From: Gerris lacustris
Lineage: Eukaryota > Arthropoda > Insecta > Hemiptera > Gerridae
DNA: 64,000 bases
Direction of reading: 5' to 3'
Assembly (NCBI GenBank): GCA_951217055.1
Contig: OX578276.1
Location: 120,908,979-120,972,978, forward strand
In this document: in pieces, positions 11,331 through 22,197 of the stretch
How positions within the stretch are numbered: the stretch's first letter is position 1
How the letters are laid out: every line of letters starts with the position of its first letter
Translations under genes and position numbers: made by a program
Notes under the pieces: model-generated
Told to the model about the DNA's origin: nothing
The model's input: only the letters and a program-made list of their open reading frames with translations
Database searches by the model: none

Positions 11331-14300
11331 GGGTACACCAAAAAAAGCTGCACTTTTTGATTGGAATATGCCACTTTTTGTGGTCATAGTTGATGGCCAG
11401 AGGTAACTTTTCAGATAGGGAGCCACTTCAAAATCTGTGTAGAACACCAAAATGGCGGCCATTAAAGATGGCGGTCATTAGCCACCGTATTGACTCACTA
11501 AATGTTTCTGTATCTCATCTCCTAATAGTCCGATTTCGAATTTCATTTTTTTGTTTTAAAGGTCTTTTAAAGAAGAAACTTTATTGTCCTTATACATTTA
11601 TCTCTACTCCTGAAAGGTTCAGCACAATTTTCAAAAATATCAAATAATTTTTAAATTTTAGGAGTTCTCAAAATCGGTTTTTTGTGAATATCTCATTAAA
11701 GGTCACATTTACAGAAAAATCATGTCATATTAAACTTGTAGCTTGAAAAATTACCTACAAAAAAGATATTATCACTCTTATTGATAGGAGTAACCAGTTT
11801 AGAGATATCTCGATTCACAGAGTTTAACGAACAGATTGCACTCCTAATATATCTGTATAAAGGGTGTGGTAAAAGTTCGGCAACGGCTAATTATCTCCGT
11901 TAATGTTCAAGACGTATAACTGCTGTTTGTTGTAATCTTCATCATGCATAAAAAACTTTTTTTTTGGGTACCCATTTTCCCACCATTTTGGTTGCCGCCA
12001 TATTGGATTCAACTTTAAAATTGCAAATTGGAACCGCTATACTGTGATACATATTTGAAAAGGTCTTGAAAAAAGAAAACATTTGCCGCAAACCAGAGCT
12101 TTTTATCTTTCACCGTTTCAAAATGGCGGCCAGTTTAAATTACAAAATTGATATTATTGACATTATAATGAAGGTTTAAGACAGGTGTGAACTGTCAGTA
12201 TATAATATTTTCCATCACTGAGCAAAATAACCATCAAATATATGTTTTTATCGACTCTGGCAGCAGTGAGTGCTAAAGCAAGGCATCTGTGGCACTAAGG
12301 CTGCAAAATTATATTGAATTTAAGTCGGAGATTGAAATTCTGGGATTTGGGGATGAGGGAAGAACTAGGACGCTGGGTACAGTTGCCCTAGATATCACAA
12401 TAGATGGATTTTTAGTTAGGGAGATCAAAGGCTATGTTGTACCAGATTCTTGCCAGCCCTACGATTTAATTGTTGGTCGTACTTGGACCGAGTCACCTGG
12501 TGTTAGTTTTATAAAGACAAATGGTAAACTTAAGATTAGACATGCTGAAGAGTTTCCTGTCAGTACGATGGATATTAGCGATAAGCTCACAGAAAATCTG
12601 GAGGTAGTAGGGGATGTGAATGTTGCCGCTGGAACGACTTGCATAGTAGATGGTAAAGTTAATTGCCATCACATACAGGTGCCTGTAAGAAATGAAGGAA
12701 AAGAAGATAAACTTTTAAAATCAGGTACTATATTGGTTAGAAACGTGGAGGCGAGCAATGGGATGAGCAATAGAGGCTTAGAGTCAAGGAAAGCAATTCT
12801 GGAGGAAGAAGTGATAACCGGCCCCGTAAACCCAATGCAGAAGTTGGAACTGATGAAAATATTAAATAATTACAGGGAGTGTTTCTCCAAAAGTCTATCT
12901 GATTTAGGACATACTCACCTTACGGAGATGGACGTAAAAATTAAACCAGGTGCTGCACCAGTGTCCCCTACAAGGCTTCGTGGCCTGAACGTACTGAGAT
13001 CAGTAAGATTGTAGACGAATGGAGAATAAATGTATAGTGGAGGATACTGAATCATCATTTGCCAGTCCAGTGTTGTTAGTGATGAAGAAGACTGGAGGGT
13101 CGAGGGCTTGTAGTTGATTTCCGTAAGTTAAAAAACATCACAGTACGACAGCCGTATCCACTACTGCAAATAGATGACCTACATGAAAAACTATCCGGTT
13201 CAACCTTGTTCGCTGTCTTAGACTTAGCACTTGGTATTTACAGGTGCATTATCCAGAGAGGCTAGGGAGAAGACGGCATTTAGGCATCACCCCTGATGAC
13301 ACAGGCCAATTCACAAGGATGTTTTTGGACTTATACTAATGCCTCTATGAATTTGCTAGGCTGATGAATAAGGCTCTTGGAACTTTGAGAAATAAAGTAG
13401 TACTCTGCTATTTTGATGACCTCATTATTACTGCTACATCTTGAAATGAAATGCTGGAAAAGTTGGAGAAAGTCTTGCAGGCGTTGTATTCGGCAAACTT
13501 AACGTTAAAGCTGAAAAAGTGCGTCTTTGGGACCAATAAGATTGAGTACTTAGGGTTTGTAGTATCAAAGGATGGGATTCAACCAGGTCAGCGGAAACTC
13601 GAAGCAATTGCAAATTTTGCCCCACCAAAATATTAAAATTCGATGTTTTTATAAGTCCGCCAAAACAGATTCAAGGAATGTATCTTCCTTTTTTTTGTAG
13701 TAATTTGTCTGTTGTGTTGTAAAGATGTGCTCTGTGAAATAAAACCATGTAATAACTTAAATACTGTCTTATATTTAATAATACTACCAAGAGGATATGA
13801 TGCCCAGTAAGTTAGACATCGTTAAAGTGTGCCCGTTGAATTTAATTAATAAAATAAGTGAAAATTAAAGTTTTTTGTTTGTTAAAATTGTACGTTTTTT
13901 TCTTGTTGTACATTGAACGTTTTCTGAAAACAAAATGGCTGAAAAAAGAAAACATTTGCCCCAAACTAGAGCTTTTTATCTTTTGCCGTTTCAACATGGC
14001 GGCCAGTTGAAATTACAAAATTGACTATTTTCAATTCTTGCTGCTAAAATAAGGCTTTAATAGAAAAAAAAATAATAGTAAAATTATCCTATTTCAACTC
14101 AAAATTCAAAGTTGGTTTCAAAAAATATTTTAATTACATTTTAGGTTGCGAAAGTAAAATTACTATGTGTACTAAGTACTATAGCTACCAAATAAAATTA
14201 AAACTTTGGAAAAAATAGCGTTGATATATTATTTTTTACCCTAAAAAAGACAAACTTATTTTTGCATTTTTTCCCTTATATCTTTACTTTGGCCGTAATT

Positions 14301-15145
14301 AAACGTCAATAGTGTCAATTTTGTAATTTAAACTGGCCGCCATTTTGAAACGGTGAAAGATAAAAAGCTCTGGTTTGCGGCAAATGTTTTCTTTTTTCAA
14401 GACCTTTTCAAATATGTATCACAGTATAGCGGTTCCAATTTGCAATTTTAAAGTTGAATCCAATATGGCGGCAACCAAAATGGTGGGAAAATGGGTACCC
14501 AAAAAAAAAGTTTTTTATGCATGATGAAGATTACAACAAACAGCAGTTATACGTCTTGAACATTAACGGAGATAATTAGCCGTTGCCGAACTTTTACCAC
14601 ACCCTTTATACAGATATATTAGGAGTGCAATCTGTTCGTTAAACTCTGTGAATCGAGATATCTCTAAACTGGTTACTCCTATCAATAAGAGTGGTGATAT
14701 CTTTTTTGTAGGTAATTTTTCAAGCTACAAGTTTAATTTGACATGATTTTTCTGTAAATGTGACCTTTAATGAGATATTCACAAAAAACCGATTTTGAGA
14801 ACTCCTAATATTTAAAAATTATTTGATATTTTTGAAAATTGTGCTGAACCTTTCAGGAGTAGAGATAAATGTATAAGGACAATAAAGTTTCTTCTTTAAA
14901 AGACCTTTAAAACAAAAAAATGAAATTCGAAATCGGACTATTAGGAGATGAGATACAGAAACATTTAGTGAGTCAATACGGTGGCAAATGACCGCCATCT
15001 TTAATGGCCGCCATTTTGGTGTTCTACACGGATTTTGAAGTGGCTCCCTATCTGAAAAGTTACCTCTGGGCATTAACTATGACCACAGAAAGTGGCATAT
15101 TCCAATCAAAAAGTGCAGCTTTTTGGCTTATTTAGCCATGTACCC
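11331..15145. mobile_element. 3.8-kb inverted-repeat element with gypsy core
   Basis: The left arm (about 11,331-12,175) is the reverse complement of the right arm (about 14,290-15,145), roughly 850 bp each, with AAAATGGCGGCC-type words in both. A third, direct copy of part of the arm lies at 13,937-14,030. The frames at 11,390-11,647 (+) and 14,819-15,073 (-) are one arm sequence seen twice and are not separate genes. The centre carries decayed gypsy protease and RT. No transposase of its own is seen. Confidence 0.75.
12241..13635 (+). pseudogene. pol: Gypsy-type protease and RT relic
   Basis: At 12,243-12,273 the frame reads VFIDSGSSEC, the DSG active site of a retroviral-type aspartic protease, followed at once by a TAA stop. 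The frame then stays open from 12,289 to 13,014, with IVGRTWTESPG (a flap-like protease region) and the start of the RT domain. Over 13,015-13,635 several frameshifts separate recognisable RT blocks: PYPLLQIDDLHEKLSGS, FAVLDLA, the catalytic YFDD, and the segment at 13,451-13,636 with LKLKKCVFGTNKIEYLGFVV. Integrase and LTRs are absent. The copy lies between the arms of the surrounding inverted repeat and must have been carried along or trapped there. It cannot encode an active product. Confidence 0.8.
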
Positions 15146-15506
15146 GACATACTACTTCCCCAATCTGAATAGAACGTAATTCACTAGTACATTAAAATTC
15201 CGCCAGGTTCAGTAGCGGACGGCCTTGTCCCGTCAAATCGTTCTTAACAAATCCAGCCTCCAAATTTAAATATTTTAAAATAATTTTTACATATTTGGTA
15301 CCTACTAATGCTTCTTAAGGGCGGCTAGTTTTTAGAATTTTGAATTTCGTTCATGAAAACACAATTTTTGATTTTTAGGGCTTATTTGGGCTAAAATAAA
15401 CCAAATAAAAAAAATCTAAAAACTAGCCGCCCTTTGGAATTTAGTTGTGAATCTTATGTAAAAAAATCAGCTCTCTAGCTCTTAAAATAGAGGCCCCATT
15501 TGTAAA

Positions 15507-17534
15507 CTACGAAAACACTACCGGTTCCCGCCCCGCCTTAAGTATCTGAACTACAGTACCTGGAAGCCATGTTTTTGAATTTTCATCTAGCTTAAATACA
15601 ACAGATTGACCAATTTTAAAATGGCTTGCTCTTATTTTAGATGTCTTATCATAGTAATCTTTGGTATTTAGAGAGCGGGATTTTAAAAGATCTGATACAT
15701 CTTTTACCACATTAGGATACAAACAATTATCAGCACAGGGCAATTTTGTTCTACATAATCTACTGAATAACAGCTGAGAGGGTGAAAATGGAGTGTTGGC
15801 AACCGGAGTGTTGCGGTAGGCCAACAGAACACTCTCTAGATCAGATTCACTCTCCCTGCACTTATACAATAAATTTTTTGAAATCCCTACAGCTTTTTCA
15901 GCCAAACCATTACTTTGGTGATGGTGTGGACTACTAAAAATGACTTTGAAGTTCCAAGCTTTGCTGAAATTTAAAAATTTAAAAGAATTAAAAGGCATAT
16001 TGTCTGTGTATAGTTCGCAAGGTATGCCATGTGTACTAAAAATAATTTTCAGAACTTTGATAACAGAATCTGCATTTTTACTTGATAACTTTATTATTTC
16101 CAGCCATTTAGAATAGTAGTCCATTAACACAAGATAACTATCATTACCTAACTCCATTATGTCACAAGCAACCATTTCAAATGGTAATTTGGGAACCTTT
16201 CTGATTATCATGGGTTCTTTAACATTGTTTCTGGAATATTTAAGACATAAATGACATGACAAAATGTAATTTTCTATATCAGAGTCCATACCAACCCAAT
16301 AAAACAACTGCTTGGCTCGAGCTTTGGTCTTGGTGATGCCAAGATGAGTTTCATGTAATTTTGAGATTATATACTGACGCATGGACATGGGAATAACTAG
16401 TCTGCCCTGATACAATAACAAGTCATCCTCTACGACAAGGTCATGCCTTTGTTTGAAAAATATTTTACCATGGTCTTCAACTTTGGTTTTTGAAGTAGGC
16501 CAACCACTTTTAAATAAATGCATTACATAATTAAGGGAAGGGTCGGAGCTTGTGGCTTGTTTTAAACGCTCTTTGATATCATCAGATATATTTATGGAGT
16601 GAACCATGTCATTTAAAGAAGCGTCTGTAGTTCCAGAGTTTGTCAGTGAACAAGCACGACTAAGAGCATCTGCTAAGTGCATTTTCGAGCCAGGCAAATG
16701 TTTAACATCTAAATCATAAATGCAAAGCTTTAATCTTATTCTTTGCAGGCGGGTAGATGGTATTTTAACAATTTCTTTTTTCATTATCGAAATAAGTGGC
16801 AAGTGATCAGTGTGCACAATGGTGTTGCGACCATAAATAAAACTATGAAATCTTTTACATGAATATAAAATAGACAAAAATTCTTTTTCTATTTGACCAT
16901 AATTGGTTTCAGTGCTTGAGAGAGCTTTCGATGCATAATAGACAGGTTTGTTATCTTGTAATAACACACATCCAATGCCATCCTTACTGGCGTCACATTG
17001 GATAACAATTTGTTTTAGAGGGTCAAATGTCTGCAGAACTGGCTTTTTAGAAATAATTGACTTCAACTGAAAAAAACATTGAGTATGATGGGGAAGCCAG
17101 ACAAATTCAGAATCTTTCTTTATAAGAGCTCTAAGAGGGCTAGAAAGTTCGGCCAAATTTGGAATAAATGAACGAAGATAATTAAGAACACCTAAAAAAC
17201 GTTGTAGGTCAGTTTTACTTTGAGGAGTATCATAATCTAATACAGCTTTAACAGTATCGGGATCAGGAGACACAGTACCATTTTCAAAAATATGGCCAAG
17301 ATACTTCACTCGGTCAAGCATGAACTGAAACTTATTGGGGTTAAAACGGATGTTTGCTGAACGAGCTCTCTCAAACACTGTTTTTAAAATCATGATTAAT
17401 TCCCCCTCAGACTCAGCAAAAATTAATAAATCATCAATATAATTAATGACACCTTTGATGCCAGCAAAAACCCTTTTCAGCTCACGCTGAAAAACTTCAG
17501 ATGCTATATTTATGCCAAATGGTAAACGATTCCA
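15507..17534 (-). CDS. pol: Gypsy pol: RT end, RNase H, integrase
   Basis: The minus-strand frame is open from about 17,534 to the stop at 15,507; its first ATG is at 17,393 but homology clearly starts upstream with LPFGINIASEVFQ and the catalytic YIDD. In order it holds the RT thumb (KFQFMLDRVKYLGHIF), RNase H (QCDASKDGIGCVL, then HTDHLPL), the integrase zinc region (LHETHLGITKTKAR, later CHLC), and the integrase core with an Asp in VACDIMEL, another in YTDNMPF and a Glu in NGLAEKAV. The C-terminal region reaches TWLPGTVVQIL and then ends early. It is the downstream half of one gag-pol polyprotein, separated from the upstream half by a single-base-type frameshift near 17,535-17,540. The usual DNGPQF motif is altered to DNMPF. 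The final GPY/F tail is missing. Confidence 0.92.
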   Translation of the reverse strand, partial: WNRLPFGINIASEVFQRELKRVFAGIKGVINYIDDLLIFAESEGELIMILKTVFERARSANIRFNPNKFQFMLDRVKYLGHIFENGTVSPDPDTVKAVLDYDTPQSKTDLQRFLGVLNYLRSFIPNLAELSSPLRALIKKDSEFVWLPHHTQCFFQLKSIISKKPVLQTFDPLKQIVIQCDASKDGIGCVLLQDNKPVYYASKALSSTETNYGQIEKEFLSILYSCKRFHSFIYGRNTIVHTDHLPLISIMKKEIVKIPSTRLQRIRLKLCIYDLDVKHLPGSKMHLADALSRACSLTNSGTTDASLNDMVHSINISDDIKERLKQATSSDPSLNYVMHLFKSGWPTSKTKVEDHGKIFFKQRHDLVVEDDLLLYQGRLVIPMSMRQYIISKLHETHLGITKTKARAKQLFYWVGMDSDIENYILSCHLCLKYSRNNVKEPMIIRKVPKLPFEMVACDIMELGNDSYLVLMDYYSKWLEIIKLSSKNADSVIKVLKIIFSTHGIPCELYTDNMPFNSFKFLNFSKAWNFKVIFSSPHHHQSNGLAEKAVGISKNLLYKCRESESDLESVLLAYRNTPVANTPFSPSQLLFSRLCRTKLPCADNCLYPNVVKDVSDLLKSRSLNTKDYYDKTSKIRASHFKIGQSVVFKLDENSKTWLPGTVVQILKAGREPVVFS

Positions 17535-19306
17535 TTATAATTACCAAAAATAGTTGCAAATGAACAAAGATTTGAACTGGCATCATCTAAGGCTATATGC
17601 CAAAATGAATCTTTAAGATCTAAAACAGCAAATTTTTTTGCTTTACCTATTATGGTGGATAACTCTTCAAGTGTGGGAATTATACAATAATCCTTAACAA
17701 TACATTCATTTAAGTCCTTTGGATCCAAACATAGTCGTAGTGATCCGCCAGGTTTTTCAACGACAACTAATCTACTCACCCACTCAGTAGGATAACTAAT
17801 TTTAGAAATAATGCCAAGATTACATAGCCTGTTAAGTTCAGTTTCTAACTTACTTTTAATTTTAAGTGGTACTCGATGAGGAGGTCTAGAGACAGGAGTA
17901 GAACCTTCCTTTAATTTAATGGAATAATTAAAATTTAATTTCCCGATGCCTTGAAATAAATCAGGAAATTCTTTTATCAGGTTACTTTTTAAATCTGCAC
18001 TATTAACTTCATTTACTTGTAATCTTTGCACTAAGTTCATACGAACACAAACATCTCGCCCAAAAATGGCTATAGCGTGTTCATCACCAGCAATGAAGAA
18101 TTTTTCTCTAGTTTTATTGCCTTGAAAATGAATTGTGATGTAGACTGTGCCAACTACAGGTGTTTTGAAACCATTCCAGCTTACTAGGTGAGATTTACAA
18201 GGTGACACTAACAGTGTTGTTGATAAAGCTTCTAGTTGTTTAAAAATATGACAAGGAAGAACACTCACATCTGAACCTGGATCAAGCTTAAACTCCACAT
18301 CGAGCTTGTTTTCTAAGCTTAAATTCTGCATCCATGCCAAAGAGGAAACATTAATCTCAGAGATAAGAGAGCTACAATAATAATCCGAATCATCATCTAA
18401 ATTGTTAACTGAATTAACATTTCCAGCTGTATTATTTGTTTGTTGTTCTTCAATAGCGTGAACACGTGAAGTACGTGGAATGTTTCTTGTTAGGCATTGA
18501 CTAGCAAAGTGGTTCCTACCTTGACAACGTGCACATGTTTTATTAGCTGCTGGGCAAGTAGTCTCTTCATTATGTTCATAACCACATTTAGTACAAGGTC
18601 TTAGTGATTTTTGAGTTTTTGACACATTAGTTGGATTTTGAGATTTAGAAAAATTAGCAGGTTTTTTATTCTTCTTGAATTGAGATGTATTAGTTGAAGT
18701 ACTCGTGGAATGTACAGATAATTTAGAGCAGGTCATTTCACTTATTTGACTACTTGCCAGTTCAGCTAAACGGAATGACTTGATGACATCATCTAATGAC
18801 GGGTTGCCGTCTTTGATCATTTTCTTCTTGGTGTCTTGATCTTGAGATCCAAACACAATTTTATCTCTCAAAATTTCATCAGAGTTTTGGAATTCACAAT
18901 CTCGTAATAAGAGTTTTAGATCAGTAAGAAAATGGTCAAATGTTTCTTGATCCTTCTGAACCCTTTCATTAAACAAAAATCTGCTGTGCAGAATGTTTTT
19001 CTTAGGGTTACAATATTCATCAAACTTTTTATAAACAATATCAATAGTTTCATTAGCTTTTTCTTCCGACGTAAACTTGAAAGTATTATAAATATCTAGT
19101 GCCTCTTCCCCTATGAGGTTGAGGAACAACGCAAGTTTTCTACGCTGTATCTTTTTGCCTGATCCAGTAAGATCATTAGCAATGACATAAATATCAAAAT
19201 TTTGTTTGAATCTCCTCCAATTATCATTAACATTACCAACTAAACTTAATTTTGGTGGAACATTGCAATTAACTTGAGACATTTTGGCACTAGAGTGAAA
19301 TAACAC
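17510..19306 (-). CDS. gag-pol: Gypsy gag, protease and RT start
   Basis: A 598-codon frame on the minus strand. Residues about 1-200 are a retrotransposon gag (NWRRFKQNFDIYVIANDL; FNERVQKDQETFDHFLTDLK). Two zinc knuckles follow at about 239-272 (CTKCGYEHNEETTC and CARCQGRNHFASQC). The protease has LDPGSDVSVLP, where the usual DTG/DSG is DPG, so activity is uncertain. The RT begins after IKLKEGSTPVSRPPHRVP and includes VVVEKPGGSLRLCLDPKDLN and FAVLDLKDSFWHI. It goes out of frame near 17,535 and stops at 17,510. Met 9 (MSQVNCNVPPK) is an equally plausible start. The gene sits directly downstream of the primer binding site. Apart from the frameshift it is remarkably open, so the insertion is fairly young. 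Confidence 0.92.
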   Translation of the reverse strand: MLFHSSAKMSQVNCNVPPKLSLVGNVNDNWRRFKQNFDIYVIANDLTGSGKKIQRRKLALFLNLIGEEALDIYNTFKFTSEEKANETIDIVYKKFDEYCNPKKNILHSRFLFNERVQKDQETFDHFLTDLKLLLRDCEFQNSDEILRDKIVFGSQDQDTKKKMIKDGNPSLDDVIKSFRLAELASSQISEMTCSKLSVHSTSTSTNTSQFKKNKKPANFSKSQNPTNVSKTQKSLRPCTKCGYEHNEETTCPAANKTCARCQGRNHFASQCLTRNIPRTSRVHAIEEQQTNNTAGNVNSVNNLDDDSDYYCSSLISEINVSSLAWMQNLSLENKLDVEFKLDPGSDVSVLPCHIFKQLEALSTTLLVSPCKSHLVSWNGFKTPVVGTVYITIHFQGNKTREKFFIAGDEHAIAIFGRDVCVRMNLVQRLQVNEVNSADLKSNLIKEFPDLFQGIGKLNFNYSIKLKEGSTPVSRPPHRVPLKIKSKLETELNRLCNLGIISKISYPTEWVSRLVVVEKPGGSLRLCLDPKDLNECIVKDYCIIPTLEELSTIIGKAKKFAVLDLKDSFWHIALDDASSNLCSFATIFGNYNGIVYHLA

Positions 19307-19350
19307 TAAAAAAATGTTTTACTTTTACTCACTAGCGAGTTATTTCAAAT

Positions 19351-19370
19351 GTTCGAGACCGACTGCGCCA
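19351..19370 (-). other. Primer binding site, tRNA-Ser type
   Basis: On the minus strand the bases next to the LTR read TGGCGCAGTCGGTCTCGAAC, complementary to the 3' end of a tRNA ending ...CGACTGCGCCA, as eukaryotic serine tRNAs do. It lies two bases inside the LTR end, as expected for minus-strand DNA priming. Confidence 0.75.
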
Positions 19371-19372
19371 TG

Positions 19373-19582
19373 TGTTAAAGTCCAAATAAAACTCACATAA
19401 AGAAATAACACGAACACATTTATATTTTAAAATAGGACATTATAATTACAACCAAAAGGCACGAGGCACGAGGTAACACCATCTATATATAATATCCAAA
19501 ACCCAGGTTTACCTAAAGGTTAACATACTTCTATAAAGCCCTAAGGCTCAATCACAAGTATTCTAAATTTCTAGATATAACA
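19373..19582 (-). repeat. Gypsy 5' LTR, 210 bp
   Basis: Bounded by TGTTA (19,373) and TAACA (19,582), next to the primer binding site, and repeated at 5,340-5,549. No matching 3' LTR is visible below 15,507, so the element is broken at that end. The boundary was inferred from the inverted terminal bases and the primer binding site. Confidence 0.75.
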
Positions 19583-20312
19583 AGGACTATTAGAAAAAAT
19601 TAAAAGCTCACTTTTGCAATATTTCGACCCCTCTTTGGGTCATCTTCAAACTAAAAACACATGTATTGTCAATAACTCCAGTAAATTGTTTTATTTTGTA
19701 ACATCCTACATAATTAAACTGCTTTTTATATCTACCTTACTAAAAAATGACGGTTTCATCCTGTCCATGCTAAAAAAAATATTTTTATTCTAACCAAGGT
19801 GGTTATTGTCAATCTGAAGAAATTAATTCTGTTATAGGGGTAGTTCATGCTAAATATAATTGAGGTTCTTTTTGGATATTAAATATTTTGTACTTACTGT
19901 TAAACAAGGAGGTTATATTTTCAAAAATCAATAGTTATTCTATGTCTGTCATTATTCGTTTAAGCTTCATAATAATAAATTATATATGTGGTCTGTTTTA
20001 TTTGTCCCATTTTTATATAAATCGTAGGATTTTTGTGGGTCGTTGAAGGGTTTTTTTTTAATAAAATTGTTTCGTTCACACTTTTGTCTTTTACATTTGG
20101 CTATATTTCGCCCCTCTCCGAAGCATAGACGTGCCTGAAAACATCAATTTATACATTTTTTTCAGATTGTTTGGTAACATTAAACATTGATTATAAAAGT
20201 AAAAGGTTAATATTACATTGTAACCAAGAAAACTATAATAGAACGGACATATTAACAATAATAAAAGAAACATACCGGGTTTGCGAAGTTGTTTTACATT
20301 TTTATATACATA
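19583..20312 (-). repeat. Penelope-like untranslated segment
   Basis: This is the sequence into which the gypsy LTR abuts. It is shared with 5,550-6,279 and, more distantly, with 49,770-50,050 (the block GGGTCGT...GAAG, then GTGCCGGGTTT). It carries a degenerate hammerhead-like core at 19,619-19,651. The 60-codon minus frame at 20,091-20,273 is repeated at 6,058-6,240 and looks non-coding. Confidence 0.5.
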
Positions 20313-21243
20313 GGTAATAAGTGGGTCAGATTCTTCTAACTATGTTGTTAGATTCGTCGATTTCTACAACTCTCACACTGTCTATCATACTGTTTTACAA
20401 TTAACACTTATAACAATTTAACGAAATAAAAATAAAATTTATATATCACAGAAATTAGAACGTAACATTCGTCGTCAATATGGTAACTTATGGTAACCTA
20501 CCTAGTGTTATAATTTTACATATCAAACTAAACAAATTTTTTATATATTTTTATTTTTTCCGTATCTAATTGCTATTTTAATTTGTTAGAGGACTGATTA
20601 TTTATTATTTTACTATTTTAATTATATTTATACGATATACTATTTATGGGTTTTTGGCGGGAGTTATGATTTGGTTTTGGGATTATCATTTTATTATGTT
20701 TAGAATAGCTGAATAATATTTGTTTATGTCTTTTGTATCTGATTTATAATTCATGGTGTTGTTGGTCATGGCTATGTAGGCTGTCTCTAGGTATTTTCGT
20801 TTCGATTCGTTTTTTTCGGTATCTAATATTGTTATGTTGTTGTGATCTATTTTATGGTTATTATTTTTTGTATGGATTGTAAGGGCGGTCTTATCATTTT
20901 TGGCTTTTATGTCATAACTGTGTTGTTTCAGTCTACTTTCCAATTTTTTCATAGTTTCGCCTATATAAACTTGATCACAGTCCTAACAATTAATTTTGTA
21001 TATTACATGAAACTTTTTTAGTGTGTCTGTTTTATCTTTTAGTTTATGGTGGTAAATGTGCTTTATTTTATTTGTGGGTTTTAGGCCGAATTTTATTTTT
21101 TCACAGTCAAACTCTTTAAATGTTTTTTGGATATTTTCTGTTAAGCCTTTAATGTATTTGAGGGATTTATAGTAATTATTTTCTGTTTGGTCTATTTTTG
21201 AGAGTTGGTTAATTGATGATGCTGTGTGCCAAAATCTATTTAT

Positions 21244-21761
21244 TATTTTTTTCAGATATATTGAGATCGACACCTTTTTAACGATTAATATTTATAGGGA
21301 TGTGTGATGGACCACTTAGGTGTAAAAAATTACAATTAAATAATTTTAGTGAGACGTTTCGACCCTTATTTGCAAGGTCATCCTCAGTCACAGCTTTATT
21401 TCTGAAATTACCATAATTAACAATTAAAAACCAATAACGTCTTAATTTAAAAATCATAGAGCACGGAATTATAAAGATTAAACAAAACTATTAACTATAC
21501 AAAATGAATTAACACTGTTTGAACTTACATTTACATGTTGGTACTGAAATCACATACTTCTTTATCTCCATAAGAGAAAGTCATATTTAAAAAACCGATT
21601 GTTAACAATTACATTTATTCTTCGTCAAACACACATCAGTCTTAATGAAGTTAAAATTTAAAAAAACAAAAAAATATATAAACAGGCTCACTAAAATTAT
21701 TTAATTGTAATTTTTTACACCTAAGTGGTCCATCACACATTCCTATAAATATTTTTTTCAG
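21244..21761. mobile_element. TIR insertion inside Penelope-like element
   Basis: Two 67-base inverted arms (21,287-21,353 and 21,687-21,753) differ at one base. The insertion is flanked by a 12-base direct repeat, TATTTTTTTCAG, at 21,244-21,255 and 21,750-21,761, consistent with a target-site duplication that splits the codons after CYLKKI. A hammerhead-like core lies just inside the left arm. No protein is encoded. It is probably a small non-autonomous Penelope-related retroelement. Confidence 0.75.
21352..21390 (-). ncRNA. Hammerhead ribozyme-like core
   Basis: On the minus strand the sequence contains CTGAGGA, matching the CUGANGA core, then a TGACC/GGTC helix II with an 11-base loop, then GAAAC. 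These are the invariant parts of a hammerhead ribozyme. Helix III and the cleavage triplet are not resolved by eye; GTC follows GAAAC directly. Hammerhead motifs are known from Penelope-like elements and related small retroelements, and this one sits inside such an element. Confidence 0.55.
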
Positions 21762-21845
21762 GTAACAATTTTTTTCTAGTTTTTTGTAGATTTTACTTTT
21801 GAGTAGGGGTATATTTTTTGGGTCCGTGAGGGCTATTGATTTTTT

Positions 21846-22197
21846 GGAACGAAGTTCCTTATGGCACGTTCTGGAGCCCGGGAGTGAATCCGAAAAAAAC
21901 GACCAAAATCACCGTCACAAAATAACCGTCTCGCAAAATCCGTCACGAAATCTACCGATGGCGATAACTTGTGTAAAAGTTGACCGACTTAGTTGAAATT
22001 TGATACACATGTTTATTTTACTAATGTCAAGGACAAGTTCGTTGGACAACGTTATCCGCCCAAGCGTTCACGCGCAACGCTCGCGTAAACGTAAGCTTCG
22101 AATTTAAAATTGGAATTTTTGGACGTGAAAAAACGCTAACTTCATCTATTTAATGAGACAAACAACTTTTTTAAATAATTTATTTTAGTAAAACGCT
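21846..22197 (-). repeat. R1b insertion, 5'-truncated
   Basis: A 352-bp insertion whose 3' hairpin end (GGAACGAAGTTCC in plus sense at 21,846) matches the end at 36,640-36,665. It is flanked by a 51-base direct repeat (21,795-21,845 and 22,198-22,248, one mismatch) of Penelope coding sequence. In element orientation the 3' end is followed by an A run. Confidence 0.8.
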
